A stretch of 48,862 nt of DNA, from positions 1 to 48,862 of the forward strand of contig JAKSTR010000009.1 of NCBI GenBank assembly GCA_024402495.1, in the 5' to 3' direction. The translations under genes were made by a program, and so were the position numbers. Below the pieces are notes generated by a model. It saw only the letters and a program-made list of their open reading frames with translations. It did no database searches and was not told where the DNA came from. Every line of letters begins with the position of its first letter. The first letter of the stretch is position 1. This DNA comes from Treponemataceae bacterium (GTDB taxonomy: Bacteria > Spirochaetota > Spirochaetia > Treponematales > Treponemataceae). Below are positions 1-8,880 of this stretch, piece by piece.

Positions 1-22
1 AGCATCTGTATGGAAAAATCGT

Positions 23-301
23 TTAGAATTTCAAAATAATAAAAGCAGCAAGTGCCAGCTGAAGTATTAAAATTGCCGGCATACCGTATTTAAAATACCA
101 GTGCTGGGTTTTGTGCCTGAAAACCTGCATTCCCAAAATAGAACCGATGCTTCCGCCAAGAATTGCGGCTAAAAACAAGGTTGCTTCCGGTATGCGCCAC
201 GCACCTTTTTTAGCTTTCTTTTTGTCGCTGCCCATAAGCGCAAAACCGACAATGTTTACCGCAAGCAGATAAACAAAAAGACAAATCAATGCAATTTTCA
301 T
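23..301 (-). CDS. DUF1294 family small membrane protein
   Basis: This 92-residue protein has three hydrophobic stretches (about residues 2-22, 40-60 and 72-90). Between the first two lies a GSDKKKAKKGAWRIPE segment, followed by GGSIGSILGM and FRHKTQHWYF. That order (a DK-containing basic loop, RxPE, a GGS-G turn, RHKT) is the pattern of DUF1294 membrane proteins, whose function is unknown. A GGGGG Shine-Dalgarno sequence sits just before the ATG. It is the last gene of a probable three-gene unit with the DMT transporter and the LacI/GGDEF gene; the gap to the transporter is 16 nt. The family call is fairly secure; the role is not known. Confidence 0.8.
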   Translation of the reverse strand: MKIALICLFVYLLAVNIVGFALMGSDKKKAKKGAWRIPEATLFLAAILGGSIGSILGMQVFRHKTQHWYFKYGMPAILILQLALAAFIILKF

Positions 302-317
302 ATTTCCCCCAAAAAAA

Positions 318-731
318 CTAAAATATCAAAAGCAAAGTGCCGGCGGTTATTAAAACGCAGGCAATAATTGTTTTTAAGGTAAAAGCTTCGTGCAGAACAA
401 CAAACGCAAGAATAAACGTAAGCACAATGCTCAATTTGTCAATTGGCACAACCTTGCTTACATCGCCCAGCTGCAGCGCCTTGTAATAGCACAGCCACGA
501 AGCCCCGGTTGCAAGCCCGGACAAAATTAAAAATATCCAGCTTTTTTTGTCGATGGAGAAAATGCCGTTTTGCGTTCTGGTAATAAAAACCATTACCCAG
601 GCAAAAGCCACCACCACCACGGTGCGCAATGCCGTTGCCAAAGTTGAATTAACGCCGTTAATGCCGATTTTTGCAAAAATAGAAGTAAGGGCAGCAAAAA
701 CCGCGGACAAAACCGCATACAAAGCCCACAT
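318..731 (-). CDS. Single-domain EamA/DMT-family transporter
   Basis: The 137-residue product is almost entirely membrane-spanning, with five predicted helices and the EamA hallmarks: an N-terminal WALYAVLSAVFAALTSIFAK helix and a C-terminal block in which KVVPIDKLSIVLT leads into a helix and HEAFTLKTIIACVLITAG. Most DMT exporters carry two such repeats in about 300 residues; this one has a single repeat, so it probably works as a dimer, as small DMT proteins do. Its ATG overlaps the stop codon of the upstream GGDEF gene by one base (TAATG), which points to translational coupling. The substrate cannot be told from sequence. Confidence 0.85.
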   Translation of the reverse strand: MWALYAVLSAVFAALTSIFAKIGINGVNSTLATALRTVVVVAFAWVMVFITRTQNGIFSIDKKSWIFLILSGLATGASWLCYYKALQLGDVSKVVPIDKLSIVLTFILAFVVLHEAFTLKTIIACVLITAGTLLLIF

Positions 732-2671
732 TATTTTCTGCTTTCCTTTTTGCCGCGCTTTTCTTTGTACTGTTCCGCGTCAGCTTTTTTCAATAATTCA
801 AGCAGGTTGTAATTGTCTTTGTCAAATTCTACGGCACCAAGGCTGATTGAAAGTTTAAAAGGTTCGCTGTTTTTTGCGTTCCATTCACTGCAAAGCAAAT
901 CAAGCCGCTGCTTTAATTTTTCAAATATCTGCATGGAAAGCGAAACTGAAAGAATAGCAAACTCGTCGCCGCCAAGACGGCCAATAATGTCTGCGGTGCG
1001 GAAAGTTTTAGAAAGAAGCTCAACTTCTGCAAGAATAGCCCGGTCGCCCGCATCGTGACCAAATGTGTCGTTAATATATTTCAGCCCGTCCATATCGCCG
1101 TAAATAACCAGCCCGGTCTGTTCAAGGCTGGCGGCAATATTAAGCTGCTGCTGCGCCGCAAACAGAAAGCCGCGGCGGTTTAAAATACCGGTCATTTCAT
1201 CAGTTTTCGACAGTATCGAAAGGTTCAGATTCATCTGCTGCAGATTGCTCTGCTGGCGTTCGCTCATGGTAACGTCGTAGGCAGAAGCAATGAATTTTGA
1301 AAGAAGCGAAAAAATAAGCTGGTAAGTGGTGCAGTCAATTGCGTCAAAAGACATAATCATATAGCCGTACTGATACTCGCCGTGATAAATCATTTTTACA
1401 ATCTGAACGCCCGTAAAATCGTCCAGCTTGTTGTCCGGCAAAAGGCTCTCGGAACAGTCAAAGAAATTCTGGTCATCAACAATCGGGGTTGTCTGTTTCT
1501 GGTTCTTCAAATAATAAATGTATGCTTCGTCCGGCAGGTTGTATTCTTCATTTGGCAAAACTGCCACCGGCTGCCTGTACAGACAGATTGCGCACTGCTT
1601 TATGTCAAAATCCAGCAGGTGCCGTTCAAGGCGGTGTACCAGCCGTTCCAGCGACAGATTACTGTGCAGTTCTTCTACAAAATTCAGGATTTTAAGGTTC
1701 TGGTCGCGCTTGTCAAAAAAAGTGAAAGCAATGTCATTAAAAAACTTATCTTCGCGCGGCGTATAAGTGCCATTTTCATCAACGGAAAGATAGCGGGTAT
1801 CGTACTTATCCAGACAGCCGCAGCTTGCACGCATGCAGCAGGAAGAATGTATAAAAGAAAGGGGCGGAACTTCTTTGCCGTTCACCATGTCGCGCAAAAG
1901 CATGGCGCTGCTATAAATCTGGTAGGAAACACGCTGGTCTACCGTGCTAAGGCTTGGAAAACAGTAATTAGACCGGAAAGTGTTGTCAAAACCGGTTACG
2001 GCAACGTCGCCCGGCACGTCCAGCCCGATACTTGTTAAATATTCAATTGCGCCAAGTGCCATTTCATCCGTTACGCAGATAAGGGCATCAAAATTTACGT
2101 CTTCCTTGCGCTTAAAGTTTTTTTCCAGCACGGTTATGGAACTGTCAACCGTATAATCGCCGAAAAGCAGCAGGTTTTTATCAAATGGAATGTCGTGTTC
2201 GGATAAAACTTCCTTAAAGATTTTATAGCGCAGTAAAATGTCTTCGCTTTTACAGTTAATGCCCATAAACGCAAAGCTTTTTTTGTTGTGTTTTTCTATT
2301 AAGTGGCTTACAAAGGTTCTAAATGTCTTGGTGCTGTCTACAATAAGAGACGGAATGCCTTCTATTTCCGTAATTACCGAAAAAGTTGGAAGCTTTTTGC
2401 TGTACTGCTTCACAATTTCTATCATTTTAGGTTCGCCAATGTGGCGGCAAAGTGCTGCCGTTGGCATTAACAGACCATCTATGTTCTTTTTATTGAAGAA
2501 TTTAGATACTGACCATTCCTGATATGCAAAGTCGGTTTCGCAAGCGCCGGGCTGTTTGGAAACGAAAACCAGACAGCTTTCGCCGGTCTGTTTTACATAA
2601 TCGATAAACCCGTCAAGCATTTTCTGGGAATATTCATATTCAATATGGGTTAACGGAAGACCTAAACGCAT
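731..2671 (-). CDS. LacI-type periplasmic-binding-like sensor fused to a GGDEF diguanylate cyclase
   Basis: This 646-residue protein starts directly with a LacI-like ligand-binding domain (about residues 1-310: MRLGLPLTHIEYEY, DGLLMPTAA, VTGFDNT, STVDQ) but has no DNA-binding helix-turn-helix before it. A helical middle region follows, then a C-terminal GGDEF domain with an intact RLGGDEF signature (GGDEF at 567-571). An RTAD sequence lies five residues before the signature, which is the classical RxxD inhibitory site. It should therefore make cyclic di-GMP in the cytoplasm under control of a small ligand, possibly a sugar. An in-frame extension to 2773 exists, but the start at 2671 is preferred: a TTGACA-N17-TAAAAT promoter ends seven bases before this ATG, and the protein domain begins here. 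There is no Shine-Dalgarno sequence. Confidence 0.88.
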   Translation of the reverse strand: MRLGLPLTHIEYEYSQKMLDGFIDYVKQTGESCLVFVSKQPGACETDFAYQEWSVSKFFNKKNIDGLLMPTAALCRHIGEPKMIEIVKQYSKKLPTFSVITEIEGIPSLIVDSTKTFRTFVSHLIEKHNKKSFAFMGINCKSEDILLRYKIFKEVLSEHDIPFDKNLLLFGDYTVDSSITVLEKNFKRKEDVNFDALICVTDEMALGAIEYLTSIGLDVPGDVAVTGFDNTFRSNYCFPSLSTVDQRVSYQIYSSAMLLRDMVNGKEVPPLSFIHSSCCMRASCGCLDKYDTRYLSVDENGTYTPREDKFFNDIAFTFFDKRDQNLKILNFVEELHSNLSLERLVHRLERHLLDFDIKQCAICLYRQPVAVLPNEEYNLPDEAYIYYLKNQKQTTPIVDDQNFFDCSESLLPDNKLDDFTGVQIVKMIYHGEYQYGYMIMSFDAIDCTTYQLIFSLLSKFIASAYDVTMSERQQSNLQQMNLNLSILSKTDEMTGILNRRGFLFAAQQQLNIAASLEQTGLVIYGDMDGLKYINDTFGHDAGDRAILAEVELLSKTFRTADIIGRLGGDEFAILSVSLSMQIFEKLKQRLDLLCSEWNAKNSEPFKLSISLGAVEFDKDNYNLLELLKKADAEQYKEKRGKKESRK

Positions 2672-2678
2672 AATCAAT

Positions 2679-2707
2679 ATTTTACCACGTAGTATGCAAG
2701 CTGTCAA
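2679..2707 (-). promoter_or_regulatory. Sigma-70-type promoter of the LacI/GGDEF gene, leaderless geometry
   Basis: On the minus strand TTGACA (2702-2707) is followed by a 17-base spacer and TAAAAT (2679-2684). Only seven bases separate the -10 box from the ATG at 2671, so the predicted transcription start is the start codon itself. Confidence 0.7.
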
Positions 2708-2820
2708 AAAAAGGTGTAAGAATGTTCGTAAGCAGATGCCTTTAAAGGTAAAACAACCAGCAATTACAAACATTTTCTTCTATTATTATGCAGAATTTTC
2801 AGTTATAATTATTTAAATAG

Positions 2821-4584
2821 TTGGCGCTACAACCTGCGGTTTTTATAAAATCCATTTTGCAAAATGCGCCCAAAGGAAAAAAATTGGTCGTATTCATTCA
2901 TTTTGCAACGTTTATTGCTGCAATTGCCATGACTGGAAGCTTCATGCTTGACAATAAAAAAGTAGATTCCATTTATCTTTTGCTTGGAATTCTGGTCATT
3001 CTTAACAGTTTTGGCAGATACATGATTTCAATTTCTACCACCATTGAAATGGCACTTTGCGGCAACATTTTTAACTATGTCGGCGGTTGTTTCTGCCCGG
3101 CAATTCTTATTCTGGTTATTGCGCGGCTTTGCAACGAAACTTTGCCAAAATGGCTAGTCGCGGTTTTGTTTTCATTTACCGGCATAATTATGGCGCTGGT
3201 TTTAACAATAGGCAAACTGCCGGTTTATTACGCAAACGTGGAACTTGGCTTTGCGCCGGGCGGATACAGCTATTTAATAAAAACTTACGGCCCTGCACAC
3301 AAACTTTACCCGGTTTTAATGCTTTTTGACGCAGTTGTTCTAGGCGTATACCAGATAAAGGCAATCCTCAACAACCGCAATATTTCTTTCAAGTCAATTT
3401 TTCCCATCAGCATGACGGGCACAGTTGTAATTGCAACCTACATAATTGAGCACCTTATTCATTCAACATTCAGTCTGGTTTCAATTGCCTATTTACTTTC
3501 TGCAATGGTTGTAATACGCCTGTTTGAACGCGTTTACATGTACGACATGACAAACAACATTGCCAACTACGTAGAAAGAATGAAAACTTACGGCTACATA
3601 GTTTTTGATAAAAAGTTCAATTACGTAAACAGCAACGATTACGCAAAACAGATTTTTCCAGAAATTGCAAAAACATGGCGCATCGATTTTCCCGTGCCTC
3701 AAAGCGATTCGTTTTTGTACCAGGAATTGTATCTGCCGGTAAAAAACTACAAATTTGAAACCAAAACTTTTTTTGTAAACGACACCTATATTGAAGTTGT
3801 AGAAAAACCGCTGACTTATAAAAACGGCAAGCTCATCGGCTATATTCTGGAACTGGTTGACAGCACAATTCAGAAAAAATATTTAACCACAGTTGAAAAC
3901 TATAACCGCAACCTTAAAATTGAAATTGAAAGGCAAACCGAACACATTTCCAGCATGAAGGATAAAATGGTTCTGGGTATTGCAAGCATTGTAGAAAGCC
4001 GCGACAACAGCACCGGAAACCATATTATGCGCACAAGTGCCGTTATCAAAATTTTTGCAGATGCCTTGCGTCCGCAAAAAGAAAAATTCGGGCTTTCCGA
4101 AGATTTTTTGCAGAAACTTATAAAAGCTGCGCCAATGCACGATCTGGGCAAGCTTTCAATTGATGATGTAATTTTGCGCAAAACCGGCAAATTTACTCCG
4201 GAAGAATACAAAATCATGCAAACCCACAGCACCGAAGGCGCTAAAATCGTAGAAAAGATTTTGCGCAATGTTGAAGACGACAATTTTGTAGACATTGCCA
4301 GAAATGTGGCGCATTTTCACCACGAAAAATGGAACGGTGAGGGCTACCCTATGGGCTTAAAGGAAAAGGAAATACCAATTGAAGCGCGCATCATGGCGCT
4401 TGCCGATGTTTTTGATGCTCTGGTAAGCAAACGCTGCTATAAAGAAAGTTTTTCGTTTGACCAGTCTTTTGAAATTATTGATCAGAATATTGGCACTCAC
4501 TTTGACCCGGATCTGGCGCGCCTGTTTTTAACCTGCCGCTGCCGTCTGGAAAAACTTTACAACGGTTTTACGGAAGAACAATAG
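2821..4584 (+). CDS. Membrane-anchored PAS/HD-GYP cyclic di-GMP phosphodiesterase
   Basis: The 587-residue protein has a seven- or eight-helix N-terminal membrane region (about residues 20-240), a PAS-like segment (about 250-350, YIVFDKKFNYVNSN), a short coiled coil and a C-terminal HD-GYP domain. The metal-binding HD pair is at 440-441 (MHDLGK) and the HHEKWNGEGYP motif at 500-510 is complete, so it should hydrolyse cyclic di-GMP. It is divergent from the GGDEF cyclase, giving a make/break pair across one intergenic region. The start is uncertain. The frame opens at a TTG right after a stop codon, 11 bases after a TATAAT (2804-2809), without a Shine-Dalgarno sequence. A second in-frame TTG at 2884 has AGGA six bases before it and would remove 21 residues. 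Confidence 0.88.
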   Translation: MALQPAVFIKSILQNAPKGKKLVVFIHFATFIAAIAMTGSFMLDNKKVDSIYLLLGILVILNSFGRYMISISTTIEMALCGNIFNYVGGCFCPAILILVIARLCNETLPKWLVAVLFSFTGIIMALVLTIGKLPVYYANVELGFAPGGYSYLIKTYGPAHKLYPVLMLFDAVVLGVYQIKAILNNRNISFKSIFPISMTGTVVIATYIIEHLIHSTFSLVSIAYLLSAMVVIRLFERVYMYDMTNNIANYVERMKTYGYIVFDKKFNYVNSNDYAKQIFPEIAKTWRIDFPVPQSDSFLYQELYLPVKNYKFETKTFFVNDTYIEVVEKPLTYKNGKLIGYILELVDSTIQKKYLTTVENYNRNLKIEIERQTEHISSMKDKMVLGIASIVESRDNSTGNHIMRTSAVIKIFADALRPQKEKFGLSEDFLQKLIKAAPMHDLGKLSIDDVILRKTGKFTPEEYKIMQTHSTEGAKIVEKILRNVEDDNFVDIARNVAHFHHEKWNGEGYPMGLKEKEIPIEARIMALADVFDALVSKRCYKESFSFDQSFEIIDQNIGTHFDPDLARLFLTCRCRLEKLYNGFTEEQ

Positions 4585-4603
4585 CAAAGCCTGAACCAAA
4601 ACC

Positions 4604-4649
4604 GCGCAATATGCGCAATATTGATAAATGCAACTTTATTCAATAAAAA
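4604..4649 (+). promoter_or_regulatory. fabF promoter with overlapping repeat operator
   Basis: TTGATA (4621-4626), a 17-base spacer and TAAAAA (4644-4649) form a plausible promoter. Overlapping the -35 box is a perfect 9-bp direct repeat, GCGCAATAT twice (4604-4612 and 4613-4621). The same bases also form a dyad, CAATAT-N5-ATATTG (4607-4623). This is the layout of a repressor or activator site; the binding protein is unknown. Confidence 0.5.
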
Positions 4650-4676
4650 CAGTCTAATAATTTTATAGGAGAAAAT

Positions 4677-5942
4677 ATGGACAATAAACGACGGGTAGTA
4701 ATTACCGGATTGGGCTGCGTAAGCCCTGTTGGAAACACTGTAGACCAGACCTGGGAAAGTGTAAAAAACGGAAAATGCGGCGTTGGCAAGATTACCCTTT
4801 TTAATAGCGACCGGCTTTCGGTTAAAATTGCAGCTGAAGTAAAAGACTTTAATATTGAAGATTACGGTATTGCAAACCGCGATACCCGCAAAATGGCGCG
4901 TTTCAGCAAATTTGCCTTGGGTGCAAGCGCACAGGCTATTGCAGACGCAGGCTACACAAAAGAAACATTGAAAAACGAAAAAGTCGGCGTTATGGTTGGC
5001 TGCTGTATCGGCGGAATGGACGCCTGTTCTGCCGGTTTTGAAAAACTGTGCGACCCTGCCGCCGGTCCAAGCCGCATGCCGCCGTTAACAACCCCGCTGA
5101 TGATTAGTAACGAAGCCGCAGCAAACATCAATATTTATTACGGCTTAAACGGCTTTTCGTGGACAATAAATACAGCCTGCGCTTCTGGCACAGACGCGCT
5201 GGGTGTTGCACTGGATTTGGTACGCAGCGGCCGCTGTGATATGTGCCTTGCAGGCGGTACCGAAGCCGCAATTACCGAATTCGGCGTTTCTTCTTTTATA
5301 GTTTTGCAGGCTTTGGCAAGCCACTTTAACGATGCGCCGCAAAAAGCAAGCCGCCCGTTTGACAAAGACCGCGACGGTTTTATTCTGGGTGAAGGCGCTG
5401 CAATGCTGATGTTTGAAGAACTGGAACACGCAAAGGCACGCGGTGCAAAAATTTATGCAGAAGTTGCCGGTTTTGGTACAAGCTGCGATGCCTATCATAT
5501 TACTGCACCGTTAAAAGACGGCAGCGGCGCCGCTTTGGCAGTAAAACAGGCGCTTGCAGACGCAAACATGAAAGGCGAAGAAGTTGAATATTATAACGCC
5601 CACGGTACAAGTACCAAAGCAAACGACAGCGGCGAAACCGCAATGCTTAAGCTTGTTTTTGGCGACCATGCATACAAAATGAACGTAAGTTCAACCAAAA
5701 GCATGACAGGGCATCTGGTAGGTGCGGCAGGCGCAATTGAAGCAATTTTCTGCGTAAAGGCAATTAACAGCGGCTTTATTCCGCCTACAATCAACCTTGA
5801 AAACCCGGATATTGAAGCCGGCTGCGACTTGAACTATACGCCGAATACTGGCGTTGAACGCAAAATCAAAGTTGCCGCATCTGCTTCGCTTGGTTTTGGC
5901 GGTCATAACGCCTGTATTATTGTAAAAGAATACAAAGACTAG
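4677..5942 (+). CDS. fabF: 3-oxoacyl-ACP synthase II
   Basis: FabF condenses malonyl-ACP with acyl-ACP in the elongation step of type II fatty acid synthesis in the cytoplasm. The 421-residue protein is full length. It has the nucleophile Cys168 in NTACASGTDAL, the first histidine at 309 (YYNAHGTSTKAND), Lys341, and the second histidine at 346 (SMTGHLVGAAGAIEA), plus the glycine-rich C-terminal GFGGHNA. The start is fixed by a TAGGAG Shine-Dalgarno sequence five bases upstream of ATG. It appears to be a single-gene unit with its own promoter and a strong terminator, not part of a fab cluster, which is the only unusual point. Confidence 0.96.
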   Translation: MDNKRRVVITGLGCVSPVGNTVDQTWESVKNGKCGVGKITLFNSDRLSVKIAAEVKDFNIEDYGIANRDTRKMARFSKFALGASAQAIADAGYTKETLKNEKVGVMVGCCIGGMDACSAGFEKLCDPAAGPSRMPPLTTPLMISNEAAANINIYYGLNGFSWTINTACASGTDALGVALDLVRSGRCDMCLAGGTEAAITEFGVSSFIVLQALASHFNDAPQKASRPFDKDRDGFILGEGAAMLMFEELEHAKARGAKIYAEVAGFGTSCDAYHITAPLKDGSGAALAVKQALADANMKGEEVEYYNAHGTSTKANDSGETAMLKLVFGDHAYKMNVSSTKSMTGHLVGAAGAIEAIFCVKAINSGFIPPTINLENPDIEAGCDLNYTPNTGVERKIKVAASASLGFGGHNACIIVKEYKD

Positions 5943-5966
5943 TTTGCCATAAAACCCGGCTAAAAA

Positions 5967-6003
5967 TAAAAGCTGAAGTCTAAAACAGGCTTCAGCTTTT
6001 TTT
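5967..6003. terminator. Bidirectional intrinsic terminator between fabF and the trmN6-like gene
   Basis: Stem AGCTGAAG (5971-5978) pairs with CTTCAGCT (5990-5997). It is flanked by an A-run on one side and a run of seven T on the other, so it can serve both convergent genes. Confidence 0.85.
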
Positions 6004-6063
6004 CTGCATTTTTAGTTCTGGTAAACAGCGTCTTTATATCATGCGGCGCTGTTCTGGGCAATT

Positions 6064-6831
6064 CTATTCTTCGCTGTAAATTTTATTCATCTGGTCGGTG
6101 TACTGCCCCGGCGCGGAATATACGATAATATCGTCGTTGTATTTTAAAAAGCTTTTTGCGTCTTTTACGCTTTCAACTAAAAACATGGTAGGACTTTTGC
6201 CCAGAAACGGTTTTATGAAAGTTATATATTTCGGTTCAAGCTTGTGGCTTTTCAATGCAAAAATCACGTCCGCCATTCGGTCTGCCTTGTGAATAAGGTA
6301 CAGACTGCCGCCGTTTTTTAGCAGCGCCGCCGAAGTTTTTGCCACGTCGTCAATCGTACAGCAAACTTCCTGCCGGGCTATTAAAAGCTGCGGCGTTTTG
6401 TTTGCACTTGTGGGGCAGTTTTTCATGTACGGCGGGTTGCATACTACGGCATCGTAGCTGCATTTTTGCAGAAAATCTGGTGCTTTTTTCAGGTCTTCGT
6501 TAAAAAGGCTTATTTTATCTTCAATATTGTTAATTTTTACAGATTTTTCTGCAAGCTCAAAGGCTTCTTTTTGAATTTCAACAGCGTCAATATGCCCGTT
6601 TTGTAGTTTTCGGCTTAACAGAATTGAAATTATGCCGTTTCCGCTGCAAAGTTCGCAGATTTTATGGTTTCTTTTAATTCTGGCAAAGTTTGCAAGCAGA
6701 ATTGCATCTATGCCAAAGCAAAAATGCTTTTTGTTCTGCACGATTTTAAGCGGCTTTGCGTGCAATTCTTCTATTACTTCATCTGGTTCGCCACCGGCAG
6801 AAAAGTTTTGCGGTAAATTAGTCGCTGACAA
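6064..6831 (-). CDS. tRNA1(Val) adenine-N6-methyltransferase-like protein (TrmN6/YfiC type)
   Basis: The 255-residue protein is a Rossmann-fold SAM-dependent methyltransferase. The family pattern is visible: a basic KIVQNKKHFCFGIDAILLANFA segment (29-50), the SAM loop ELCSGNGIISI (60-70) and the catalytic NPPY (132-135), which marks N-methylation of adenine or glutamine. By analogy with E. coli YfiC it would modify A37 of a tRNA, but related enzymes act on other targets. The best start is a TTG at 6831 inside the end of the MATE gene, a 14-base overlap, so it is probably translationally coupled to that gene. No good ATG lies nearby. Confidence 0.8.
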   Translation of the reverse strand: MSATNLPQNFSAGGEPDEVIEELHAKPLKIVQNKKHFCFGIDAILLANFARIKRNHKICELCSGNGIISILLSRKLQNGHIDAVEIQKEAFELAEKSVKINNIEDKISLFNEDLKKAPDFLQKCSYDAVVCNPPYMKNCPTSANKTPQLLIARQEVCCTIDDVAKTSAALLKNGGSLYLIHKADRMADVIFALKSHKLEPKYITFIKPFLGKSPTMFLVESVKDAKSFLKYNDDIIVYSAPGQYTDQMNKIYSEE

Positions 6832-8215
6832 TGTTGTTAACCCAAATACCTTTTTTTACCAGAATGATGCCGATGCAGGCTTTAAGAATATCCAGCGAAG
6901 TAACAGCAAGATAAATTGGAAAAATATCAAGACTGGTAAAGCGCGTTAAACAGGCGGCGGTTGGCACGGCAAAAAACCATACAAAAACGCTGTCGAACAA
7001 AAGGGTAATTACGGTTTTGCCGCCGCAGCGCAGGGTAAAATAGCAGCCGTGTACGCACGCCATTATTGGCATAAAAATTGCAGAAATTACAATAAACTTT
7101 GATGACAAAAACCGAACTTCGGCTTCGGTATTGTATATCTGCGGAAAAATGTTGCGGCACAAAAGCAAAATTGAGCCGATTACAAAGCACGACAGCACCG
7201 ACATAAAAATCAGCCTGCGGGCGCTAAGCCGGGCTTCTTCATATTTTTTGGCGCCAAGCAGGTTGCCTACAATAATTGCAATCGCTTCGCCCATGGCAAA
7301 CAGAAAAACGTTAAAAAGATTTAATATTGTTGAATTTATATTCAAAGCGGCAATTACCGACATTCCGCGGAGCGAATAGCTCTGGTTCAGCAGGGTCAGA
7401 CCCAAAGCCCACATAGCTTCGTTTAATGCCAGCGGCGCGCCTTTCAGCAGAATGTTTGCCATTAAAGCGCCGGGTATTTTTAGCGATTTGTACGCGCCAA
7501 CAATAAACCTGTTTTCCTGCTGGTGCGTGTGCGTCCAAAAAACAATTATAAACAATTCCACAAAACGCGAAATTACGGTAGCAATCGCCGCGCCTTTTAC
7601 GCCCAAAACCGGAAAACCGAAATGGCCGAAAATCAGCACGTAATTCAGAACGAGGTTTACAAAAACTCCGGCAACTCCGGCTTTCATTGGCAGGGCGGTT
7701 TGCCCGATAGAACGGAGGGTATTTGAATACGCCATTGCAAGGCACAGGGGAACAAGTCCCCAAAGCATAATCTTCAAATAGATTTGGGCATTTTGCAAAG
7801 TCTGGTCAATGTTGCCAATGCCGTCGGTCTGGTGCAAAAACTGCAAAATTAAAAAACTGCCCTTAAAATACAAAAGAAAAAGGCTAGCCGCAGAAACCAC
7901 AAGCGAAAAAATAATTTTGGCACGAAAAGTGTACATCAAGCCCTGATGGTCGCCCTTGCCGAAAAACTGTGCCGAAAAAATACCCGCGCTGCAAACTACG
8001 CCCCAAACGCACAAATTGAAAACGAACATCAGCTGGTTTACAACGCTAACGCCGTTCATGGCATTTGTGCCAATCTGCCCAACCATAACGTTGTCCAAAA
8101 GCCCGGCAAGGTTTGTAATTGTATTTTGAATGACAATTGGCAGAGCAACCGTCATCAGTTTTTTATAAAAATCTTTATCGCCAATAAAGGAATTTAAATA
8201 CTTGATTCGTGTCAT
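6818..8215 (-). CDS. MATE-family multidrug/sodium efflux protein
   Basis: This 465-residue protein has about twelve membrane helices in two homologous halves. Family hallmarks are VALPIVIQNTITNLAGLLDNVMVGQ near the N-terminus and the matching second-half segment around LNEAMWALGLTLLNQSY. MATE proteins export cationic drugs or metabolites in exchange for Na+ or H+. The start at 8215 is supported by the conserved N-terminal segment. There is no Shine-Dalgarno sequence, and the nearest promoter (-10 at 8227-8232) would leave a leader of only a few bases. It is followed by the overlapping methyltransferase gene. The substrate is not known. Confidence 0.92.
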   Translation of the reverse strand: MTRIKYLNSFIGDKDFYKKLMTVALPIVIQNTITNLAGLLDNVMVGQIGTNAMNGVSVVNQLMFVFNLCVWGVVCSAGIFSAQFFGKGDHQGLMYTFRAKIIFSLVVSAASLFLLYFKGSFLILQFLHQTDGIGNIDQTLQNAQIYLKIMLWGLVPLCLAMAYSNTLRSIGQTALPMKAGVAGVFVNLVLNYVLIFGHFGFPVLGVKGAAIATVISRFVELFIIVFWTHTHQQENRFIVGAYKSLKIPGALMANILLKGAPLALNEAMWALGLTLLNQSYSLRGMSVIAALNINSTILNLFNVFLFAMGEAIAIIVGNLLGAKKYEEARLSARRLIFMSVLSCFVIGSILLLCRNIFPQIYNTEAEVRFLSSKFIVISAIFMPIMACVHGCYFTLRCGGKTVITLLFDSVFVWFFAVPTAACLTRFTSLDIFPIYLAVTSLDILKACIGIILVKKGIWVNNIVSD

Positions 8216-8226
8216 AAGAAGCTTTT

Positions 8227-8255
8227 ATTTTACCAAAATATTGAAAATTTGTTAA
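8227..8255 (-). promoter_or_regulatory. Promoter of the MATE gene
   Basis: Minus-strand TTAACA (8250-8255), a 17-base spacer and TAAAAT (8227-8232). Eleven bases lie between the -10 box and the ATG, predicting a leader of about four bases. Confidence 0.55.
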
Positions 8256-8336
8256 GTGAGTAAATGACAGGTAACTTACAGGGTTTAAGACAGCGCTTAA
8301 AAAAAATACTTTCTGTATTGGCGGATTTTTTTACTG

Positions 8337-8807
8337 TTATTCTGCTTTTTTGCAGACATTTACCCACTGCTTGTAGTTTGTAAATTTTTCCAGCTGGGCA
8401 ATTGTTGTACGCACAGCAGAATTACTGCTACCAGCCGCCGGGTAAACAATATCATATTGCTTTAAAGATTCATCTAAATAAATTTCTACGCCTTCGTTTA
8501 CGGCAAATGGGCAAACGCCACCCGGCGCGTGACCGATATATTTTTCAACTTCTTCAAAAGCAATCATCTTAGCTTTGATATGAAAAATTTCTTTATATTT
8601 TTTGTTGTCAATTTTGGAACAGCCGGAAACTACGATTAAAACAGGCTTTTCTTCTATTAAAAAGGAAAGAGTTTTTGCAATCCGGTCGGCTTCTGTATTT
8701 AAGGCTTTTGCCGCAAGTTCAACAGTTGCGCTGGATTCTTTGCAAATGATTATCTGGTTTTCCAGTTCTGTTCCTTTTAATTTTGCCTGAACATTTTCAA
8801 ATGACAT
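8337..8807 (-). CDS. YbaK/EbsC-type aminoacyl-tRNA deacylase
   Basis: The 156-residue protein matches the YbaK/ProX editing fold. It has the conserved lysine in ADRIAKTLSFLI (Lys45), the GHAPGGVCPFAV loop (about 92-103) and EIYLDESL. Members hydrolyse mischarged tRNAs in trans, for example Cys-tRNA(Pro) or Ala-tRNA(Pro); the precise substrate cannot be assigned. A GGAG Shine-Dalgarno sequence is correctly spaced. The gene follows the terminator of the amino-acid-binding protein, so it may depend partly on read-through. Only a weak hairpin with a T-run follows it (about 8305-8320). Confidence 0.9.
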   Translation of the reverse strand: MSFENVQAKLKGTELENQIIICKESSATVELAAKALNTEADRIAKTLSFLIEEKPVLIVVSGCSKIDNKKYKEIFHIKAKMIAFEEVEKYIGHAPGGVCPFAVNEGVEIYLDESLKQYDIVYPAAGSSNSAVRTTIAQLEKFTNYKQWVNVCKKAE

Positions 8808-8819
8808 ATAAATCTCCTA

Positions 8820-8851
8820 AAAAAACAGGCTGCCTGAAAAATCAGACAGCC
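8820..8851 (-). terminator. Intrinsic terminator of the amino-acid-binding protein gene
   Basis: On the minus strand a 10-bp stem (8842-8851 with 8828-8837, one G-U pair) with a four-base loop is followed closely by a run of six T (8820-8825). On the plus strand the same position is a C-A mismatch, so it belongs to the minus-strand gene. Confidence 0.8.
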
Positions 8852-8880
8852 GTAAAATCTAATTTTTATGCAAAATTAAA

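Noticed and set aside
1382-2038. 218-codon frame on the plus strand
   Set aside because: Antisense to the LacI/GGDEF gene, no ribosome site, no recognisable domain.
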